A stretch of DNA of 64,000 nucleotides, from NCBI GenBank assembly GCA_964581565.1, contig CAZOOZ010000002.1:62001-126000 (forward strand), given 5' to 3'. The notes beneath the pieces are model-generated. The model did no database searches, had not been told where the DNA came from, and worked only from the letters and a program-made list of their open reading frames with translations. A program made the position numbers and the translations under genes. This document shows, one piece after another, positions 59,586 through 64,000 of the stretch. The DNA is from UBA1433 sp964581565. Lineage in GTDB: Bacteria; Bacillota; Clostridia; Eubacteriales; UBA1433. Position 1 is the stretch's first letter. Each line of letters starts with the position of its first letter.

Positions 59586-60461
59586 ATGAAAAAAATAGTT
59601 TCCATATTGCTTTGCGCCTTAACCCTGCTGATTGTGTTCCCTATCACCTCTCATGCGGATGTAGGCCCGAAGCCTTCTGTTATCATTGATTTCAGCGGAC
59701 TTGAAAGCCGCTCTTATTATGCCACTTTGCTTTCAAGCGAAAAATCCACGGGTCCGTACTCGGCATTAAGCGAAAACAATGCAGATTATGCGCGCTATCA
59801 GCAAGACGACGAACAGTATGACATTTTTTTGAAATTTGCGCAGTATAAGGATACGGACGGATTCTATTTTCTGCAATACTTTGAAGATTGCTCTCAAACA
59901 CAGCGTTTCAGCTGGACCTACTATCCGCCGCAGCGCTTTAAGATTTTGCTATACTTCCCCGATACAAACACGTTTCTCATCAGCAGCGAGCCTTTAGAGC
60001 GTTATGCTTTCGACAGCTACTTCACCGCCGATATCTCATCGCAAGACAATGCGCAAATGACCGTGACAAAGTCCTATAACTATACCAATGAAATTCTCTC
60101 CCTCATTGTTCGTATCCTGCTTACGATCGCTATAGAGATCCTCATCGCGCTGTTGTTTGGTTTTCGGCAAAAGAAGCTCTTTCGCTTTATCGTCCTCGTC
60201 AACATATTCACACAGGTTGCGCTCAATACCGCGCTTGGCATCATTGATTATTACTCCGGATTTCTGGCTTTTATGATTTTTTATGTTCTGCTGGAAATTG
60301 CGGTGTTTATTATAGAAGCCGTGCTTTATACTTGGTATCTGCGAAAATACAGCGAAAAAAAGATTTCCGCTTTCAAACCGGGCATATACGCGCTTACAGC
60401 CAATGCCGCTTCTTTCATTCTAGGCTATATGCTTGCATACTGGCTCCCGGGCATCTTTTAA
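59586..60461 (+). CDS. Exported membrane protein of unknown function
   Basis: 291 residues; AAAGGAGAG before the ATG. A signal peptide (1-24, cleavage after SHA) is followed by ADVGPKPS, an outer domain of 140 residues and four membrane segments (about 178-200, 206-226, 230-258 and 265-288). Proteins starting with this DVGPKPS pattern are frequent and uncharacterised in Clostridia. Monocistronic between repeat arrays. Confidence 0.78.
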   Translation: MKKIVSILLCALTLLIVFPITSHADVGPKPSVIIDFSGLESRSYYATLLSSEKSTGPYSALSENNADYARYQQDDEQYDIFLKFAQYKDTDGFYFLQYFEDCSQTQRFSWTYYPPQRFKILLYFPDTNTFLISSEPLERYAFDSYFTADISSQDNAQMTVTKSYNYTNEILSLIVRILLTIAIEILIALLFGFRQKKLFRFIVLVNIFTQVALNTALGIIDYYSGFLAFMIFYVLLEIAVFIIEAVLYTWYLRKYSEKKISAFKPGIYALTANAASFILGYMLAYWLPGIF

Positions 60462-60519
60462 TGAAACACTCTACGGGCATACATAATCAGTACAATATTT
60501 ATGGTGCGGATAAAACCTC

Positions 60520-60670
60520 TGCCAACCGAACCTTGGGCGCGGTGTCATTCTGAGCATAGTCGAAGAATCTGATGGGACGGCTATCTTATATAGTATGTTC
60601 AGACCAACGCCACCTGAACCCTGGAGGGTGGTGTCATTCTGAGCGTGTCGAAGAATCCGGCTGGGAAGGC
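60520..60670. repeat. Dispersed modular repeat array K, upstream of GIY-YIG copy 1
   Basis: Forward arms at about 60542 and 60633, the GGCTATCTTATATAGTATGT module between them, ending TCGAAGAATCCGGCTGGGAA some 55 bases before the nuclease start. Confidence 0.9.
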
Positions 60671-60721
60671 AATTTTAAAAAGCATCAATATCAACAAAAT
60701 ATCCATTGAAGAGGTATTCTC

Positions 60722-61006
60722 TTGTATTATGTTTATATCCTGACCAATAAAACAAACACCGTGCTTTATGTAGGTGTAACAAACGATCTGCAAAGACGTA
60801 CTTTTGAACACAAAAACAAGCAAACAGAAGGCTTTAGTAAAAAATATAATCTTTCAAAACTTATTTACTTTGAAGCCACTCCGAATATTGATGATGCAAT
60901 TGCAAGAGAAAAGCAATTAAAAGGTTGGCGACGTAAGAAAAAAGCTGAATTGATATCAGAAAACAATCCTGATTGGGAAGATTTGTATAATAAAAATTTT
61001 AAATAA
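60722..61006 (+). CDS. GIY-YIG nuclease, copy 1
   Basis: 94 residues; TTG start with GAGG 7 bases upstream. The GIY-YIG core is visible: YVYIL (3-7), YVGVT (16-20), the catalytic Arg in NDLQRRTFEH, a Glu/Asp-rich FEATPNIDDAIAREKQLKGW and the terminal NPDWEDLY. It is a single-domain UPF0213/YhbQ-like nuclease. The coding sequence is base-for-base identical to copy 2 at 62382, and both copies follow a dispersed repeat. It may act in the mobility of those repeats; this is inference. Confidence 0.9.
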   Translation: MYYVYILTNKTNTVLYVGVTNDLQRRTFEHKNKQTEGFSKKYNLSKLIYFEATPNIDDAIAREKQLKGWRRKKKAELISENNPDWEDLYNKNFK

Positions 61007-61125
61007 TTTCTATGACCCTTTCTTTTTTTTATCTGACAATATATCCCGTCTTCTGCTATAATAAAATCAACTTTAATGAATATATCCTTTCTGCATCTTT
61101 AGTAACTGTGAAAGAAGGTATTTCC

Positions 61126-62061
61126 ATGGAAATAAAAAACGTCAGCCTCATCGGCCTCGGCGCAGTCGGAGCCATTGCCGCAGTTGCCGCATACAACGCT
61201 TTAGGCCGTCAAAACCTTCAAATCATCGCGTCAGGACAGCGTGCCGAGCGTCTTAAAAAACAAGACCTTATGATCAATGGCAAATCCTATCACTTTAATA
61301 TCGTCTCTCCCGAAGAAAAAACATCTCCATCCGATTTGGTTATCGTCGCCGTAAAAGACTACAGCCTGCAAGAGGCTATCAAAGATATTAAAAACCACGT
61401 CGATGAACGCACTGTCATCATTGCCTTAATGAACGGCATCACGAGCGAAGAAAAACTCGGTACCGTCTACGGCATGGAAAAACTCCTCTACAGCACGGTC
61501 ACGATCAGCTCACAGCGCAGCAGCAAAGGCGTGCGTTTCTCAACGAGAACAGGCGGTATCAATATAGGCGAAAAAGACGGAAACACGCAAACAGAAAGAC
61601 TCCTCGCCGTGCAGTCACTCTTTAAAAAAGGCGGCATCCCGTGCATGATCTCTTCGACCATCATCCGCGATCTGTGGGTAAAACTGCTCATCAACGCGAG
61701 CGGAAATACGGTGCAGGTTCTTCTGCGGGGCCCTCATGAATATTTTCAAAAGATCGAAGAAGCCAACAGCGCGATGACGCTGATCATGAGAGAAGTCGTC
61801 GCAGTCTCCAAGGCCGCGGGCACGGGGCTCACAGAAGAAGACATCACAAAGCTCTACCGCTACCGCGACAACTACCCGCCCGAAAACTACAGTTCCATGG
61901 CGCAGGATCTGCTTGCGGGCCGCCACATGGAAATCGATGCACTGCTCGGTGTTATCCTCGATTTGGGCAGACACTACGGCATCCCCACCCCCGTTTGTGA
62001 GTTCACCTACGACCTTCTCCACACGCTCAATGCCGTCAATGCCGGTGCACTGGAAAAATAG
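61126..62061 (+). CDS. Ketopantoate reductase family protein (ApbA/PanE)
   Basis: 311 residues from the ATG at 61126 with GAAGG upstream; the longer frame lacks an RBS. NADP-binding GLGAVGAIAA at 10-19, the family Lys in IVAVKDY, a DLWVKLLINAS segment with the second catalytic Lys, and ENYSSMAQDLLAGRHMEID. It reduces 2-dehydropantoate or a related keto acid. It lies between the two GIY-YIG copies. Confidence 0.88.
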   Translation: MEIKNVSLIGLGAVGAIAAVAAYNALGRQNLQIIASGQRAERLKKQDLMINGKSYHFNIVSPEEKTSPSDLVIVAVKDYSLQEAIKDIKNHVDERTVIIALMNGITSEEKLGTVYGMEKLLYSTVTISSQRSSKGVRFSTRTGGINIGEKDGNTQTERLLAVQSLFKKGGIPCMISSTIIRDLWVKLLINASGNTVQVLLRGPHEYFQKIEEANSAMTLIMREVVAVSKAAGTGLTEEDITKLYRYRDNYPPENYSSMAQDLLAGRHMEIDALLGVILDLGRHYGIPTPVCEFTYDLLHTLNAVNAGALEK

Positions 62062-62219
62062 AAAGATATTTTATATTAAATACTTAATATAAAATGAAAT
62101 AAATTAAGAGAATATGTTACAGCAATAACGGTACAGATTTTACAATCATCTGCACCAAAAATAGACAACCGATGCTATAGAACGAAACATCCTTTACCCA
62201 AGAAAACGCAGAACGGCTA
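62062..62219. other. Intergenic stretch with no gene recognised
   Basis: AT-rich sequence between the ketopantoate reductase gene and repeat array L. The stretch ACAATCATCTGCACCAAAAA may be a relic of a RAYT-like gene, but it is too short to be sure. Confidence 0.3.
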
Positions 62220-62335
62220 CATGAACAGACCAACCCCAACCGAACTCCAGGGACGGTGTCATTCTGAACGTGTTGAAGAATCTGATGGGCCGGTGTCATT
62301 CTGAGCGTGTCGAAGAATCCGGCGGGGAAGGCTTT
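62220..62335. repeat. Dispersed modular repeat array L, upstream of GIY-YIG copy 2
   Basis: Forward arms near 62254 and 62292, ending TCGAAGAATCCGGCGGGGAA some 50 bases before the nuclease start, as in copy 1. Confidence 0.9.
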
Positions 62336-62381
62336 AAAAAACCAGCAATAGCAACAAAATATTCATTGAAGAGGTATTCTC

Positions 62382-62666
62382 TTGTATTATGTTTATATCC
62401 TGACCAATAAAACAAACACCGTGCTTTATGTAGGTGTAACAAACGATCTGCAAAGACGTACTTTTGAACACAAAAACAAGCAAACAGAAGGCTTTAGTAA
62501 AAAATATAATCTTTCAAAACTTATTTACTTTGAAGCCACTCCGAATATTGATGATGCAATTGCAAGAGAAAAGCAATTAAAAGGTTGGCGACGTAAGAAA
62601 AAAGCTGAATTGATATCAGAAAACAATCCTGATTGGGAAGATTTGTATAATAAAAATTTTAAATAA
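62382..62666 (+). CDS. GIY-YIG nuclease, copy 2
   Basis: 94 residues, identical in DNA to copy 1 across the coding region and about 15 bases past the stop. The 50 bases upstream are similar but not identical. Unlike copy 1, another repeat array (62690) follows directly. TTG start, same RBS. Confidence 0.9.
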   Translation: MYYVYILTNKTNTVLYVGVTNDLQRRTFEHKNKQTEGFSKKYNLSKLIYFEATPNIDDAIAREKQLKGWRRKKKAELISENNPDWEDLYNKNFK

Positions 62667-62689
62667 TTTCTATGACCCTTTCTATTTTT

Positions 62690-62880
62690 TTATTAGACAA
62701 GAGGCTGGTGTCACTGCAAGCGTGCCTGTGAATCCGGCGGGGCGGTGTCATTCTGAGCGTAGTCGAAGAATCTGGCGGGACGGCTATCTTATATAGTATG
62801 TCAGACCAACGCCACCCGAACCCTGGAGGATGGTGTCATTGAGCGTGTCGAAGAATCTGGCAGGATGAATATTGTATGAA
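62690..62880. repeat. Dispersed modular repeat array M
   Basis: Forward arms near 62708, 62744 and 62832 with the GGCTATCTTATATAGTATGT module at 62782. It follows GIY-YIG copy 2. Confidence 0.9.
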
Positions 62881-62906
62881 GCGCATTAATTAAACCCACC
62901 CCAATC

Positions 62907-62933
62907 AAAAAGGCGCTCAAAGCGCCTTTTTTT
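62907..62933. terminator. Bidirectional rho-independent terminator
   Basis: AGGCGCT/AGCGCCT with a 3-base loop, A run before and T run after. It serves the secreted-protein gene at 62962 (minus) and any plus-strand transcript. Confidence 0.9.
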
Positions 62934-62961
62934 ACTTTATTTCAACAATCATTACCGCGAA

Positions 62962-63417
62962 TTATTCTTCATCGGTAATGCAGCTGCCGTCTTTGTCGCC
63001 GCCACCAAATCCGCCTGCACCGCTGCCGAATCTAATGCCGCCTATACCTTGTGTGCCGGTTGCGTTGTCGCAGTCTCCGTCACAGTTTTCCTGATTTTCC
63101 TGAATACGTTGCAGCACTTCATCCGCCTGTGCCTGTGTCATGGTTCCCGCTTGCACGCGTTCTTCAAGGCGCGTTTGCATAAGCTCGGTCGTCTCTTCTT
63201 TAAATTGCTGTGAGATCCCCGCACCCTCTGCCATCTCTCCGTAACGCTGCTGAGTCTGTGCTCTTTGCTCTATGACGCTGTCTGTTGAGCGGTTTGTAAG
63301 CCTTGCGAAAATTTCCGCGGGAGAATCCCCGGATGTTGCGGCAAACACAGTTGCCGAAGTTGCGAGCAGCAGCACAGCCGCCGCTGATAATATAATCAAT
63401 TTTTTAGAAAACTTCAT
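62962..63417 (-). CDS. Secreted DUF2680-like protein
   Basis: 151 residues; AGGAG before the ATG. Signal peptide 1-27 (cleavage after VFA). A helical region (GISQQFKEETTELMQTRLEE, AGTMTQAQADEVLQRIQ) follows, then CDGDCDN and a Gly-rich tail ending CITDEE. The helical repeat resembles DUF2680/YckD secreted proteins of Clostridia. Function unknown; terminator downstream. Confidence 0.75.
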   Translation of the reverse strand: MKFSKKLIILSAAAVLLLATSATVFAATSGDSPAEIFARLTNRSTDSVIEQRAQTQQRYGEMAEGAGISQQFKEETTELMQTRLEERVQAGTMTQAQADEVLQRIQENQENCDGDCDNATGTQGIGGIRFGSGAGGFGGGDKDGSCITDEE

Positions 63418-63624
63418 TTTATTCTCACTCCTGTTATTTTTTTAATTGCAAATTTTGTTTTGCTTATGCTCATCATAAAACAAGAGTGTGGCAAGTCTGT
63501 GTTTTAAAATTTCTGTTTTTGTGGCAAATAATTGTTTTTTTTATGTATACATTATCGTTTTTTAATACACTTTAATGCTAATAACAACAAGATTTACACC
63601 TACAAAAATCTTAAAATCATGATC

Positions 63625-64000
63625 TCATTCTCTTACCTTTGTGCCGCACTGATTGCAAAACTCGGAATCTTCGGGCAGTCTGTTTCCGCATTTTCTGCAG
63701 AATACCGTTTTATCCAACTTTTGCGTGTCATTATCCGCCGCAGTTTTATCCTGCTGCGCAGTGGTTTTATGCTGTTCGCTACCCGCCTGACTTTCGTCTG
63801 CCACATTTTCTGTTGACATGATTTCTTCCGTCGGTGCCGTGTTCTCATAACTGATTGCTGCGTTTTGCGCTACCGATTTTGCCTTTGTTTTCTTGCCGCG
63901 GCTTACCGATATACCTACAACAATACCCACAACAATGATTCCAATGATTACGGCAATCGTGATTTGTTTATTTCTTCGCTGTTCTAAAAAATTTTCTGTC
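63625..64000 (-). CDS. Zinc-ribbon membrane protein (5' end outside window)
   Basis: The frame is open to the right edge, so the N-terminus is missing. Visible order: polar segment (FLEQRRNKQ), one membrane segment (about 20 residues with VIIGIIVVGIVVG), a Lys/Ser/Thr-rich linker and a C-terminal zinc ribbon FCRKCGNRLPEDSEFCNQCG. An internal GTG at 63930 would cut the membrane segment and is not the start. Function unknown. Confidence 0.75.
   Translation of the reverse strand, partial: TENFLEQRRNKQITIAVIIGIIVVGIVVGISVSRGKKTKAKSVAQNAAISYENTAPTEEIMSTENVADESQAGSEQHKTTAQQDKTAADNDTQKLDKTVFCRKCGNRLPEDSEFCNQCGTKVRE

Overview
The window looks like the chromosome of a low-GC, strictly anaerobic Clostridia-type Bacillota. 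Start sites carry AGGAGG-type ribosome binding sites and promoters are sigma-A type, often with TGn-extended -10 boxes. A class III (oxygen-sensitive) ribonucleotide reductase, an AbrB-like regulator and many cyclic-di-GMP proteins fit the same picture. No rRNA, tRNA or CRISPR array was recognised. Functions are assigned from visible motifs and family knowledge only; no searches were run.

Layout. (1) 1-13.1 kb, minus strand: the packaging end of a prophage (small and large terminase, portal, a coiled-coil virion protein, and a very large protein with an HExxH motif that runs off the left edge). About 4.6 kb of non-structural cargo lies between terminase and portal: an AT-rich HpaII-like restriction-modification set with a Vsr nuclease, a GNAT acetyltransferase, a YcxB-like protein and a CGGC protein. 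(2) 13.2-32.5 kb: host-type genes, including DUF2806, SelO, diguanylate cyclases, Tag glycosylase, a cupin-flavodoxin operon behind a MerR-type promoter, and two ABC export operons, one with an XRE and one with an AbrB regulator. (3) 25.4-37.4 kb: four large cyclic-di-GMP proteins; a fifth lies at 17.3 kb. (4) 38-45 kb: NrdD fused to a glutaredoxin-like domain, a 2-hydroxyacid dehydrogenase and an AAA ATPase, between long arrays of a dispersed modular repeat. (5) 45.8-48.5 kb: a second prophage block (late regulator, helicase loader, replication protein, divergent control region, repressor), in the same orientation as the packaging block but 32.7 kb away from it. Its control region holds a possible small structured RNA. 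(6) 49.8-54.4 kb: an Rhs/immunity graveyard with duplicated segments and a Y1 transposase (RAYT) carrying two REP hairpins inside its own reading frame. (7) 54.4-64 kb: lipoprotein, serine hydrolase, an ABC-F antibiotic-resistance-type protein behind a complete ribosome-mediated attenuator, and two base-identical GIY-YIG nuclease genes, each just after a copy of the dispersed repeat.

The strongest leads are the repeat family and its link to the duplicated GIY-YIG gene, the predicted antisense small RNA in the prophage switch, the ABC-F attenuator, the restriction cargo between terminase and portal, and the RAYT with REPs in frame.
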